In this document: piece after piece, positions 44,437 to 56,495 of the stretch
Position numbering within the stretch: position 1 is the stretch's first letter
How the letters are laid out: each line of letters begins with the position of its first letter
Assembly: GCF_024868665.1 (NCBI RefSeq)
Contig: NC_079899.1
Span: 1,325,019 to 1,389,018, forward strand
Length of the DNA: 64,000 nucleotides
Origin: Triplophysa rosa
Taxonomy: Eukaryota; Chordata; Actinopteri; Cypriniformes; Nemacheilidae
Direction of reading: 5' to 3'
Position numbers and translations under genes: made by a program
The notes under the pieces: model-generated
Told to the model about the DNA's origin: nothing
Databases searched by the model: none
Seen by the model: the letters and a program-made list of their open reading frames with translations, nothing else

Positions 44437-44508
44437 GGCCAACTGATGTATGGTCAGTGCTTTGGGTTTGACATGGGCAGGTTGGGGGACGGAAGCCCCG
44501 GTCCCCTT
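44437..44508 (+). repeat. tRNA-like module
   Basis: ccaactgatgtatggtcag resembles a tRNA acceptor/D arm with A box, and ggggacggaagccccggtcc a T-arm/B-box region. Related modules lie near 44063-44130, 44795-44840, 44905-44960 and 45257-45330. They resemble the head of a tRNA-derived SINE rather than a working tRNA: no clean anticodon stem or CCA-side pairing is seen. Confidence 0.5.
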
Positions 44509-46117
44509 TTTTTTTCCTCATTGTACATGGGAACCTCAACTCTGACAGCAACAGTTCATAAGTTGTCACGAGTTGCACAAATAGTCAAAAAACATTTACT
44601 TTGATGCCTGCGACACAAGCAACACTTGATTGTCTCATCAAGCATTTATTCGTATTTTTTATAGATATGCTAAAATGTCAAGGCCAACATAAACTACATG
44701 ATTCACAGTGACAGGATATATTTGAAAGGGATGGGAACATTTGGGGGGCAGGTCTGACACGTTTTTACCTTGCCTTCCTTCACTTTTGCTCTGGGTTTGG
44801 GATAGTCAGGTTGGTGGTATGAAGCCCGTAGCCTCCCTCTCTATTTCTCATTGAACTAAAGGAAACCCCTACGTGGCAGCATAATTCTCAAAAACCGGTG
44901 TAAGTATTTAGTACTGCGGGCTGAGATAGGCAGGTCTGATGGTCTGACGCCTCTTGGTCCCTTGTTTTTCTCATTGAACAATGGTGGAACCCCTATCTGA
45001 CTGCAAACATTGTAAGCTTCATAATATGCTTTGCTTTGAAAGATTAATGCTAAGAACCTAAAACTCTCTGAGAACCTTCTTGTGTTGGTTTTGAAAGTCA
45101 GCAGTGCAATTTGAGACAAGTAGGGACTTTCTATCTCATTGGAACACACGTGGAACAGTATGTGACAGGTAGGAATCTATCAGCTGTGAGAGACAGTTCC
45201 CCTGCAACAGCTGGACAAATATTAACCTTGATAAGCGTCACTTTCAGGCGGTCCTACAGCAGTACAACTGGTCTAGCTTTTGTGCTTGTGTTTGACATTG
45301 GCAAGTGTTGGTGGTTGAAGCCGCTCCTCTTTGACTTCGTTCTCCTCATTGAACATAGAGAAACTCTCCCGTAACAGCAACAGTTCTTAGTGTCATGGAT
45401 GCACATATAGTGAAACAAAATTAGTCTGATCCCTGCTCACAAGCAACGGTTTTGTCTCATCTAGCACTTATTCTATTAACAGAGACAGGCAAAAATGTCA
45501 AGGCCACACACACTACGTTAAACACGATAGGATAATATTTAAAGGGGTTGGAGGTAATTTTGGGACAGGATTGTTTTTCACCACTGTCACGTTTCTACCC
45601 CGTTAATTTATGCATGGATGCATATATAGCCAGAAACAATAAGTTTGATCCTGCTAACAAGCAACACTGTTTTCTCATCAGCATTTATTCTATTTACAGA
45701 GACATGCAAAAACAGTCAAGGCCACACACACTACATGTTACACATGTACAGGATAATATTTAAAGGGGGTTGGAGGTAATTTTGGGACAGGATCTGTTTT
45801 TCTACCTGTCACGTTTCTACCCCGTAAACTTAGCATGGATGCATATATAGCCAGAAACATTAAGTTTGATGCATGCTCACAAGCAACACTGTATGTCTCA
45901 CAAAGCAATCATACATAATTACACAGACATGCTAAAGTTACAAGCCCACACACACTACATGTTACACATGACAGGATTATATTTAAAAGGTATTGGAGAT
46001 TATTTTTGGACTGGATCTGTTTTACTCAACTGCCAGGATTCGACTCCCTTTAAATTCATGCATGAATGTATACATAGTCCGGTACAATTAGTATGATGCT
46101 TGCACACAAGCAACACA

Positions 46118-47199
46118 CAGGGCTTAATTTTTGCCGGAACAAGTCGATCGGGATCCGGTACTTCCGAACTCCGATCCGGTACCTCACTTGACAGATCCCG
46201 CTCCTCAAGCGCTAGTGGAAAACGTTCGTGCTGACCTGTCGCGTGCATATATTCAATTAAAAAGCACTCATAATAATTATAATGGCAATAAGTATTTTAT
46301 TTTGATAATGAACAGGCTGTCATGTTGCTGCAAAGTGAAATATTGTGTGTGCACTAGCGCAATCGCTTGAGCTGTTTTCTATAACGGCAGAGACAACTAA
46401 AAAAACTCCAGGAATATTTAAGGTCAAACAGATAAGACTGTGTATGTATGTCATTCGATAGGAATGCTGCACACTTGGACTAAAAACCAAACTTCGCGCT
46501 TTTGCAAAATAGAGAAAATTTACAGGATGCGCTCTGTCACATCCTTTCCTTGATCTCATTTCTGGAGCGCTGCGCCTCACAAACTGAACCAATTTCAGCA
46601 GCATAATGTCACCATTTTTCGGGAAGTATTCCCACGAATACATAGCCTAAACGTTGTTACTTCTTGAATGTGGGGAAGTTTCTGACGCATAGGCATGCAC
46701 AATCGCATGCTTGCATCATATTAATGAATGGATTATGTCGGGATGGACACTTCAGAGAGAGATATTTGTGTTGTTGGACAAGTTTTATTAAATGCTGGAA
46801 GAGACGAGAAGACTGATGAAATACGGTTAACGGATGATTAGATGCCTAATATGCTATTTTTATTATCACGTTAGCCTCCACCAACAAATGCCGTGTAATT
46901 TTAAGTTTAACGTTAACTTTGAATTGTTCACAAGAATTGAGGCTGTTTTTTTTATGTTTTATCAAGCACAACATTTATTTATAATAAATTAATATTGAAC
47001 AATTAACTGTTTCATTCAATCGCTTAAACTGGCATTTGAACTAGAGTAAGGATCTCGAGATAAATCTGCGGTCTAAGCTCAGTTGTATAGAAAGCCCCAC
47101 AAAAATTGCCCATCCCGTTACTGCTCCACACCCCGCTAACTTGCCAGATCTGCAACGCCCCCTTGTTCCAGCACCTCAGAATTTACAAATTAAGCACCG
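46118..47199. mobile_element. Non-autonomous hAT, copy 2 (1082 bp)
   Basis: Same ends as copy 1. The left flank is gcaacaca (one change) and the right flank gcaacact. It lacks about 85 bp near 47080 and has scattered small deletions. Confidence 0.85.
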
Positions 47200-47688
47200 G
47201 CAACACTGTGTGTCTCATGAAGCATTTATTGATATTTACATAGACATTCTAAAATTCCATGGCCACACACACTAAATGTTACACGTGACAGAATATTTTT
47301 TCAGGGAGGAGGGTAAATCGGCCAACTGCTGTAGTGATTAGTGCTTTGGGCTTGCGATAGGCAGGTTGGTGGTTTGAAGTCCCGACCCCCATCTTTTTCT
47401 TTTCTATTTGAGCACAGGGGATACTCATCTGACAGCATCGCTCTTAGTCATCATAATACGTTTCCCTGCTTTTAAAGATTACATGAAATGTGCCTTTAAC
47501 TCTAAGAACCTACTTGCATTGGTTTTGAAAGTCAGCGGTGCAAGTGTAAGACAAGTAGGGACTTTCTATCTCATGGACCACAGCTGGAACAGTATGTGAC
47601 AGAAAATTCTCAGCTTTGAGATACCGTTCCCCCTTTAAAGCGGGCATATTTTACCCTTGACTGTTTTCCCTTTCAAGCGGGTCCGTAC

Positions 47689-47762
47689 AATAGGCCAACT
47701 GGTGTAGTGGTCAGTGCTTTGGGTTTGACATGGGCAGATTGGGGGACGGAAGCCCCGGTCCC
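47689..47762 (+). repeat. tRNA-like module (best preserved)
   Basis: ccaactggtgtagtggtcag followed by tgctttgggtttgacatgg, then ggacggaagccccggtcccc. tggtgtagtgg fits an A-box; ggtttgaagcc in sister modules (47375) fits a B-box. Spacing of about 40 bp between the boxes is tRNA-like. Confidence 0.55.
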
Positions 47763-48526
47763 CTTTCTTTTTTCCTCATTGTACACGGGAACCTCACTTG
47801 ACAGTAACAGTCATAGTTGTCACGAGTGCACATTTAGTCAAAAAACATTTACTTTGATGCCTGCACACAAGCAACACTGATTGTCTCATCAAGCATTTAT
47901 TCATATTTACATAGACATGCTAAAATGTCAAGGCCACATAAACTACATTTTACACATGACAGGATAATATTTGAAAGGTTTTGGGAACATTTGGGGGCAG
48001 GATCTGCCACTTTTCTACCTTGCCTTCCTTCACTTTGCTCTGGGTTTGGGATAGGCAGGTAGGTGGGTTGAAGCCCGGTCCCCTTCTCATTTCTCATTGA
48101 ACATAGGGGAACCCCTATGTGACAGCATAATTCTCAAAACGGGTGTAGGAGTTAGTGCTGTGGGCTTGAGATGGGCAGGTTGATGGTTTGAAGCTCTGGT
48201 CCCCTTCCTTTTTTTCTCATTTAACAATGGGGAACCCTATCTCACAGCAACGTTGTTAGTTGTCATAATACGTTTTCCTGCTTTGAAAGATTAAATGATA
48301 AGAACCTTAAACTCTAAGAACCTACTTGTGTTGGTTTTGAAAGTCAGCAGTACAACTTTGAGACAAGAAGGGACTTTCTATCTCATGGAACACAGGTGGA
48401 ACAGTATGTGACAGGAGAATTCTCAGCTGTGAGAGACAGTTCCCCTGCAATAGCTGGCAAATATTACCCTTGATGAGCTTCACTTTCAGGCGGAGTCTTA
48501 CAGCAGTCCAACTGGTGTAGTGGATA

Positions 48527-48542
48527 GTGCTTTGGGTTTGAC
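48527..48542. repeat. Target-site duplication, 5' side of LINE A
   Basis: gtgctttgggtttgac, matching 53916-53931 (gtgctttgtgtttgac) at 15 of 16 positions. Confidence 0.9.
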
Positions 48543-48785
48543 CCTGAGGGCGCTAGAGAGCTAATCAGGAAGTGAGTGCATTGGTGCAGAGAGCAGGTGG
48601 ATAGTAATTGTTTGAAGGCATTTTCTTTGTTGTTTATTCATCGTTTTTTTGGGTGTAAAGAAAAGGGAGAATTTTTCTTTTGATTTCTTTTGAGTGTTTG
48701 TCTATTTCCCCAAGCAGCCTTGCGCTGTTTGGGGCAAATTTTTGACGTTTTGAGTCACAAACGGAGAACGGACGGAGCGGATACA

Positions 48786-49916
48786 ATGGAGGCGAATAAA
48801 GGACTGGGCAAACGGAATATGAGAGAGGTTGGAGATGAAGACGGATTAAGGCATCAAAGCTATGAAAAAAGATTGACAGTGTCAGTGGAGATTTTGGGGG
48901 ATGATAGAGTTACAATGATGGAACTACTGAAGAAAGTTAAGGAAGAATGTGGTGAGGTAATTGGATGTAGATACAAAAACCCGAGAGAATATGAGTTGAC
49001 AATGCGAGAGGAGAAAGGAAAAGATAAGATATTGGATGGGTTAAAGACAAAGAATGGACGAATAATGGCTAAAGAAATCAGCAATAGCGAAACGGTGGTT
49101 TCTTTCCTAAACCTGCCGACATACATCCAGGACGAGGAAATAACTGGGAAGCTAAAGGAATGGGGAGTGACGGCAGCTTCAAAAATCAAAAGAAGGATGT
49201 GGCCTGGGACCGATATTGCAGATGGAACAAGGTTTATGAAAGTAAAATTCACGGACACCGTCAAATCATTGCCTTATTCCACAAAATTTGAGACCCTGGG
49301 TGGAACTGAACATTTTAGAGTGATCCATGACAGGCAGGTGAAAGTCTGCCACCTGTGCATCCAGCCTGGGCACATCGTAAGAGACTGCCCGAATTTTAAG
49401 TGTTTCAAATGTGGTAAGCAAGGACACTACGCGCGTGACTGCTATGAGGGAAATTGTGGTGTATGTAAGATGAAAACTGGACTATGTGTATGCATAATTG
49501 CTGATGAGGGAAAAGAAGAAGATGACAAGGAAAGCTCTGCGGACTTGTATGGAGAGGTGGAGGAGACCTTAACACTCGAGGAAGAGGGGAGAGAAACGGA
49601 ATGGAGTGAAGTGGTCACGACAGACAGACAAGGGGTTGAAGAGAGAGAGAGAAGCAGAGAAGAGGATGTGATAAACCAAGAGCCAAAAAAAGGAGATGCA
49701 GCCAAAAGTGGCGAGAAAGGTGTTAATAAAGAACAACATGGAATAGTGTCTCAAGAGAAGAACGTGTCTGTGGAGGTGCAGAGGGAAGGAGAAGAAATGA
49801 TGATTCTGGAAACTCCTCTGAAGGATATTGAACACGAAACTGAGATGAGCGAAGAAAACTTAAGGATGCTTAAAAGGAAAATGAAAGGGAACGACGAAAG
49901 GTTCGCTAAAAAGTAA
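48786..49916 (+). CDS. LINE A ORF1 (zinc-knuckle RNA-binding protein, 376 aa)
   Basis: I chose ATG 48786 (acaatggag); the upstream in-frame extension has no ATG. The N-terminal half has a mixed alpha/beta character with TVSVEILGDDRVTMMELL and VVSFLNLPTYIQDEEI. Two CX2CX4HX4C knuckles follow (CHLCIQPGHIVRDC and CFKCGKQGHYARDC, about residues 190-222), then a Cys-rich CGVCKMKTGLCVC. The C-terminal 140 residues are strongly acidic and Glu/Lys-rich. ORF1 of Tx1-type LINEs packages the RNA; the knuckles are the expected nucleic-acid contact. The ORF is intact. Confidence 0.9.
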   Translation: MEANKGLGKRNMREVGDEDGLRHQSYEKRLTVSVEILGDDRVTMMELLKKVKEECGEVIGCRYKNPREYELTMREEKGKDKILDGLKTKNGRIMAKEISNSETVVSFLNLPTYIQDEEITGKLKEWGVTAASKIKRRMWPGTDIADGTRFMKVKFTDTVKSLPYSTKFETLGGTEHFRVIHDRQVKVCHLCIQPGHIVRDCPNFKCFKCGKQGHYARDCYEGNCGVCKMKTGLCVCIIADEGKEEDDKESSADLYGEVEETLTLEEEGRETEWSEVVTTDRQGVEERERSREEDVINQEPKKGDAAKSGEKGVNKEQHGIVSQEKNVSVEVQREGEEMMILETPLKDIEHETEMSEENLRMLKRKMKGNDERFAKK

Positions 49917-49954
49917 GACCTTGAGTTATTCATATATTAATTATTATAGCTGTC

Positions 49955-52900
49955 ATGAGTGCCAATATAAGTATTTCTTGCTTGAACTGCAATGGACTAA
50001 GAGACATGAATAAGTTCAAGCAAGTGATAGAAGGACTAAAAACGGATATAATTTGCCTTCAAGAGACACACTGGTCTGAGGATTTAATGGCCAACGCTAA
50101 AAGGGTTTGGGATGAAGACATTTATGTTAATCATGGAAACAAGAGAGCATGTGGGGTGGCTATATTGATTAAAGGTGGGAAAATGCATAATATAAAGCAA
50201 ATACATAATGATGGTAAGGGGAGAATATTAGGTATAGACTTTAAGCTTCAAAAGGATTCTTTCAGACTAATTAATTTGTATGCGCCTAATGTTGAAACTG
50301 AAAGAAAGGAGATTTTCATGCAATTGAAGTCTCTGTGTGTGGGCAAATGTATAGTGGTGGGTGATTTTAATGTATGGTGTACAAGACTCGATGTGTCTAG
50401 AAATGCAAGTTTTAAATTTGACACTTCTAGGAAATGTCTAAAGCAATTAATGCAAAGCAAATGTATGGTAGATGCCTGGAGAGAAGAGAACCCATATAAA
50501 AGGGAATTTTCAAGGAGGCAAATGGTGAAGGGAAATCTAAAACAAAGCCGTATAGATCTTTGCTTAATCAAAAGAGAAATACTGCATTATGTTAGAAGTG
50601 TGTGTTATACGTTTTTGGGAATAAGTGATCATGCTGCCATGATAGTAAAGATGGGAATACACATGGAAGGAAGAGGTGGGGGTAAGTGGTGTTTGAATTC
50701 ATCCTTATTACAGGAAGTTGCCTTCAAAAATAGTATTGAGAGGTGCATAAGGGGTGAAATGGAAAGACCTTTATTTGAAGAGAATGTGTGTGAATGGTGG
50801 GAAATAATGAAGGAGAAAATTAAAAAAAGAAGTATTAGATACTCAAAACAGAGGAACTACATGAGAAAAGCGGAATTAGATACTATGTATAAGATGTTAG
50901 AAAAAGAAGCAGAGAATATAGAAAATAATCCAGAACATACAAAAGAACAGTTTTTCCAGATAAAAGCTGAAATAGAAATGTATGAAAAGGAAAAATGCAA
51001 GGGTGCAATGGTGAGGAGTAGGGCACAATATGTAGTGGAGGGGGAGAGATGCACAAAATTCTTTTTGAATCTGGAGAAGAAAAAACAGAAAAAAAGAGTT
51101 ATTACGAAACTGGAAAATGAAGAGGGTGTAAAGGTAACTGATTATGTAGAAATAATTGAAACAGTGGAATCATTTTATAAGAAGCTCTTTAAGAAAGAAA
51201 ATGTAAGACAAGAATGCGTGGATGCAGTTTTAAATACAGTAAGTGCTAGCTTATCTGATGTAGAAAGGAACATGTGTGAAGGAGATATAAGTATTGAAGA
51301 GATAGAAGAGGCAATAAAACAGACAAAGCCAAACAAGAGCCCTGGAGCAGATGGTTTAACACATGAGTTTTATAAAACATTTACGGAAATCTTGGCACCC
51401 ATTTTGCTGAGATTATTTAGAGGTATGGAAGAGAAAAGGGTAGTACCTAAATCCATGGGCTTGGGAGTAATAGCCATCCTGTATAAGAATAAGGGCAGCC
51501 CACTCGAGTTAAAGAATTATAGACCTCTAAGCTTGTTAAATACAGATTACAAAATTCTAACTAAAATTTTAGCCAGCAGAATCAAAGGAGTAATTGGAAG
51601 TATAATATCACCAAATCAAACGTATAGTATTCCGGGACGAGATATAACAGACACGATTTGTACAATAAGAGATGTAGTAGGAAGCATGGGAAATGATAGA
51701 GAAGGTGGTATAGTTTTATGTGTAGACCTAAACAAAGCTTTTGACAGGGTAGAACACTATTTTTTGGAACAAACAATGAAGAAATATGGCTTTGGGAAGA
51801 GGATACTGAGGTGGATAAACTTACTGTATAGCAATGCAAAAAGCTCTGTAAAAGTTAACGGTGCTCTGACAGACCCCTTTGTGCTAGAAAGATCAGTGAG
51901 ACAGGGATGTCCAATGTCTGCAATATTATATGCAATTTCAATTGAACCATTGGCAACAATGGTTAAAAAAGATAAAGAAGTAAGAGGAATCAAATTACCG
52001 CATGGTGGGTTAAGTTTAATTCACCAGTATGCAGATGACACAACCTTTACAGTCAGAAATATGGGGAGCATAAAGAGAATAATGAAACATATGGAAATAT
52101 ATAGGAAAGCATCTGGAGCAAAGATTAATATAGAAAAATCTGAAATAATGAGTATAGGAGGGGTTGATACGAGTGGGTGTGATATTCCTTTTAAGGATAC
52201 AAAAGAATATGTGAAGATTCTGGGAGTGAATATTGGACCAAATGCTAAAGAAGCAAGAGATGTTACATGAACAGGGATTTTAAATAAAATAAAACAGGTT
52301 TTACAGTTCTGGAAATTAAGAGAGCTGAGATTAAGGGGTAAAGTAATAGTTGAGAATTCTCTTTTGTTATCCAAATGTAACTATGTTATAGGTGCAATTG
52401 ATCTACCATTGTGGGTGCTAAATGAGTTAACGGAGACACTGAATGATTTTATATGGGGAGGGAAAGGTGTTAAAATAGCTAAGAAGACACTAATAGCAGA
52501 CTATAAAGAAGGAGGGCTAAACTTGATTGATATAGAGGTTAAAAAGAAAGCAATACGGGTGAAAATAATGAAGAAGTTTTTATATGATAAAGTCGAATAT
52601 GGTTGGAAAGGTTTTATGAGGGATGTTTTGGATAAAAGTAGCGGGTGTGGAGAAGAGGGGGTGTTTATGGCCTTAAAGAAGCCAATGTTTGAAAAAATAC
52701 CTTTATTTTACCAAGAAGTACTGAGTGCATGGGCTGAATATGTAGTGGGTATGCAATATGACTGTGAAAATATAAATCAAATACTAAAGCAACCAATATT
52801 TTTAAATCCAAAGATAAGAATGAAAGGGAAAATGTTTTATGACAGGCTGTATATGAGAGCTGGAGTAAGACAAATAAAAGACATGGCATATGAATATGTG

Positions 52901-53653
52901 AAGGGCTTTTTACCAAATAGAGCTATTTATGACTATGTGGTAGAATGGAAGGACGACATTGAAAAATCCAAAGTAGACTCTATGTGCGAAAACATTAAAA
53001 TAAGCTTGCCCAGAATGTGGGTTGAAGCGATTGAGAGAGAGACTGTTAAACCGGGGAATTGGGGCTTGCCAGAAATGTTTCTTGTGGAAGGTGGCGAAAA
53101 AAAGCCCCTAAGTGACATAACCACGAAAATGATTTACAAAGCGTTTGTAAAAAAGGAAATTAAACGGCCTGCATCAGAAAATGTGTGGCCTAAAGTGTTT
53201 CCTGGTTTTAATGTCAAGACGATATGGAAGAAATTATGTGTAAAGTATAATGGTTTGGATTGTGAAAATCTGGATTTTAAGATAAGACACAACAGAATAT
53301 ACACGAAGGTAGTGATTCACCAAATTAACAAAAATGAGAAGAGAGAATGTGATGTATGTAAGACTGAACCTGAAACGCTAATGCACATGTTTTTTGAATG
53401 TAAAGAACTTGATGTTCTTCATAAAAAGCTCAAAAAACTGATCAAGGACGATTGGGGAAGAGATGTTGAAGGAGATGAATGGAGAAAACTGTTTTTATTT
53501 GGTGAATGTGTACATTTTAAAGATGTAAAGGTGAACTTGTGTAACTACGTTTTAAGCCATGCGAGATATGCAGTTTGGGCAAGAAGGAATTTGGCATATT
53601 TTGAAGGGAAAAAGGTGGATATACAGTATGTGCAATGTTTAAAACTGTGTTGA
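49955..53653 (+). pseudogene. LINE A ORF2 (endonuclease-RT), one internal TGA and a late frameshift
   Basis: ATG 49955. Endonuclease: SCLNCNGLRD, CLQETHWSED (Glu), VVGDFNVW, SRIDLCLI, ISDHAAM. RT: KSPGADGLTHEFYK, NYRPLSLLNTDYKILTK, CVDLNKAFDRVEH (about residue 590), RSVRQGCPMSAILY, QYADDTTF (about residue 690). A TGA at 52268-52270 (codon 772) interrupts the frame between DVT and TGILNK; reading continues in the same frame to 53653. Near residue 1130 lies CDVCKTEPETLMHMFFEC, a CX2CX8HX4C knuckle. By comparison with LINE B, coding probably shifts frame near 53630 and ends at 53772. ORF2 nicks the target and copies the RNA. This copy needs two corrections to be full length, so it is recorded as broken. 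Confidence 0.92.
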
Positions 53654-53896
53654 GAAAGAATGTTTATTTAATGTGGAAATATTTAAGCAAAGACATTTTT
53701 GAAAAGGCTTTCATTAATGAATGTAGACTCATAAATGTGGATGATACAGGAAAGCTAATTTTGAACTTTTAAGGAAAAATACATGGTTAGCGATGGAATA
53801 TATGTATGTTTGAATCCTGTTTTTGTGTGTTGTCCAGATGTTTGTGATACTATATTTTGAATGTGGAATGTAATATTTTTTGTACTTTTGATAATT

Positions 53897-53915
53897 AAAA
53901 AAAAAAAAAAAAAAA
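53897..53915 (+). other. Poly(A) tail of LINE A
   Basis: 19 consecutive A directly before the 3' target duplication. Confidence 0.95.
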
Positions 53916-53931
53916 GTGCTTTGTGTTTGAC
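53916..53931. repeat. Target-site duplication, 3' side of LINE A
   Basis: gtgctttgtgtttgac. The tRNA-like module continues after it (attggcaggttggtgg). Confidence 0.9.
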
Positions 53932-54732
53932 ATTGGCAGGTTGGTGGTGTGAAGCCCCGGTCCTCTTTGACTTCGTTTCTCTTTGAACATAGAGAAACCT
54001 CCCGTGACAGCAACATTCTTAGTTGTCATGGATGCACATATAGTGAAACACAATTAGTCTGATCCCTGCTCACAAGCAACGCCGTTTGTCTCCTCGGCGA
54101 CTCATTCCTATTTACAGAGACATGCAAAAATGTCAAGGCCAACACACGATGTTACAATGAAGGATGATATTTAAGAGGGTGGGGTAATTTTGGGATAGCA
54201 TGTTTTTACACTACTACGTTTCTACCCCCGTACACTTATGCATGGTTGCCTATATAGCCAGACACAATAAGGTTGATGCATGCTCACAAGCAACACTGTT
54301 TTTCTCATCAATTATTTATTCCTATTTACAGAGACATGCAAAAATGTCAAGGCCACACACACTACTTATTACACATGAAAGGATAATATTTAAAGGGGGT
54401 TGGAGGTCATTCTGGGACAGATCTGTTTTTCTTACCTGTCACGTTTCTACCCTCGTAAACTTAGGCATGGATGCATATATAGCCAGAAACAATAAGTTTG
54501 ATGCATGCTCACAAGCAAGACTGTATTTCTCATAAAGCAATAATTCATTTTACACAGGCATGTTAAAATTCCAAGCCCACACACACTACATGTTACACAT
54601 GACAGGATTATTTTTAAAAGGTGTTGGGGCTGTTCTGTTTTACTCAACTGCCAGGATTCTATTCCCTTTAAACTTATGCATGGATGCATAATAGTCCAGT
54701 ACAATTAGTAGGATGCTGCACACAACAACACT

Positions 54733-55930
54733 CAGGGCTTAATTTTTGCCGGAACAGGCGGATCCGGCACTTCCGAACTCCGATCCGGTACCTCATTTGG
54801 CAGATCCTCTCCTCAAGCGCTAGTGGAAAACGTTCGTGCTGACCTGTTGCGTGCATATATTCAATTAAAAAGCACTTATAATAATTATAATGGCAATAAC
54901 TATTTTATTTTGATAATGAACAGGCTGTCAAGTTGCTGCGAGGTGAAATTATTGTGCGTGCACCAGCGCAATCGCTTGAGCTGTTATTTATAACGGCAGG
55001 AACAATTCAAAAAAACTCCAGGGATATTCATGGTCAAACAGATATGACTGTGTATGTAGGTCATTCGATAGGAATGCTGCACACTTGGACTAAAAACAAA
55101 ACTTTGTGCTTTTGCAAAATAGAGAAAATTTACAGGATGCGCTCTGTCATCTCCTTTCCTTGATCTCATTTGTGGAGCGCTGCGCCTCACAAACTGAACC
55201 AATTTCAGCAGCATATTGTCACCCTTTTTTCCCTTTCGTTTTGTTAATCTGTTAATTGTCAAATATTCGGAGTATTCCACGAATACATAGCCTATAAACG
55301 TTGATTTACTTCTGAAATGTGGGAAGTCTTCTGACGCATAGGCATGCACATCGCATGCTTGCATCATATATTGAATGGGACTTGTCGGGATGGACACTTC
55401 AGAGAGATATATTTGTGTTGTTGGACAAGTTTTATTAAATGCTGCGAAGAGACGGAGAAGAACTGATGAAATACGGTTAACGGATGATTAGATGCCTAAT
55501 ATGCCTAATTTGTTATACACGTTAGCCTCCACCAACAAAATGCCTGTGTAATTTAAGTTTGACGTTAAACTTCTGAATTGTACACAAGAATTGAAGGCTG
55601 TGTTTTTTTATGTTTTACAAGCACAACATTTATTTATAATAAATTAAATATGACAATTAACTGTTTCCATCATCTTAACTGGCATTTGAACTAAGGTAAA
55701 CTCGAGATAAAATCTGCGTCTAGCACGTACGATTTCTTTGGTAATTCTGAGATTATTTTCGCATTTCCGTTTCCATTTAGGCTTTCTTATGCACATTTTC
55801 AAAACGTAAATAGTTGTATAGAAAGCCCCACAAAAATTGCCCATCCCGTTACTGCTCCACACCCCGCTAACTTGCCAGATCTGCAACGCCCCCTTGTTCC
55901 AGCACCTCAGAATTTACAAATTAAGCACCG
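54733..55930. mobile_element. Non-autonomous hAT, copy 3 (1198 bp)
   Basis: Ends as in copy 1; flanks acaacact and gcaacact. Differs from copy 1 by only a few bases over most of its length. Confidence 0.85.
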
Positions 55931-56423
55931 GCAACACTGTGTGTCTCATGAAGCATTTATTCATATTTACATAGACATTCTAAAATTCCATGGCCACACA
56001 CACTAAATGTTACACCTGACAGAATATTTTTTCAGGGAGGAGGGTAAATCAGCCAACTGCTGTAGTGATTAGTGCTTTGGGCTTGCGATAGGCAGGTTGG
56101 TGGTTTGAAGTCCCGGCCCCCATCTTTTTCTTTTCTAATTGAGCACAGGGGATCCTCATCTGACAGCATCGCTCTTAGTCATCATAATACGTTTCCCTGC
56201 TTGAAAGATTACATGAAATGAGCCTTAAACTCTAAGAACCTACTTGTATTGGTTTTGAAAGTCAGCGGCGCAAGTGTGAGACAATTAGGGACTTTCTATC
56301 TCATGGAACACAGCTGGAACAGAATGTGACAGGACAATTCTCAGCTTTCAGATACCGTTTCCCTTGCAAAGCTGGCATATTTTACCCTTGATTGGCTTTC
56401 CTTCCAAGCGGGTCCTTACAATA

Positions 56424-56495
56424 GGCCAACTGATGTAATGGTCAGTGCTTTGGGTTTGACATGGGCAGGTTGGGGGACGGAAGCCCCGGTCCCCT
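56424..56495 (+). repeat. tRNA-like module, copy 3
   Basis: Equivalent of 44437-44508 and 47689-47762: ccaactgatgtaatggtcag, tttgggtttgacatgggc, ggaagccccggtcccc. Confidence 0.5.

Larger units (their letters stand above)
42734..46109. repeat. Higher-order repeat, copy 1 (~3.4 kb)
   Basis: Contains hAT (42746-43941), four to five tRNA-like modules with cattgg/gaacc spacers (about 44060-45340), and three ~220-bp units marked gtcaaggccacacacacta and gcatggatgcatatatag (45443-46109). The order is repeated in copies 2 and 3. Confidence 0.85.
48543..53915 (+). mobile_element. LINE A: Tx1/L1-like non-LTR retrotransposon (5.37 kb)
   Basis: 5' UTR 48543-48785, ORF1 48786-49916, 38-bp spacer, ORF2 from 49955, 3' UTR and a 19-A tail (53897-53915), bounded by a 16-bp target duplication. 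The 5' end looks complete because a UTR precedes ORF1. ORF order with a zinc-knuckle ORF1 and an APE-type endonuclease plus C-terminal CCHC in ORF2 fits the L1/Tx1 group. The insertion lies within a tRNA-like module. Two ORF2 lesions make it inactive as read. Confidence 0.92.
46110..54724. repeat. Higher-order repeat, copy 2, split by LINE A
   Basis: Same order as copy 1: hAT (46118-47199), tRNA-like modules (47318-48540), LINE A insertion, remainder of the interrupted module (53932-53985), then ~220-bp units (54050-54724). Without LINE A the unit is about 3.2 kb. It carries many single-base deletions relative to copies 1 and 3. Confidence 0.85.

Noticed and set aside
47689..47762. Functional tRNA gene
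   Set aside because: A- and B-box-like blocks are present, but I could not fold a convincing anticodon arm or acceptor stem, and the module recurs many times as part of a satellite.
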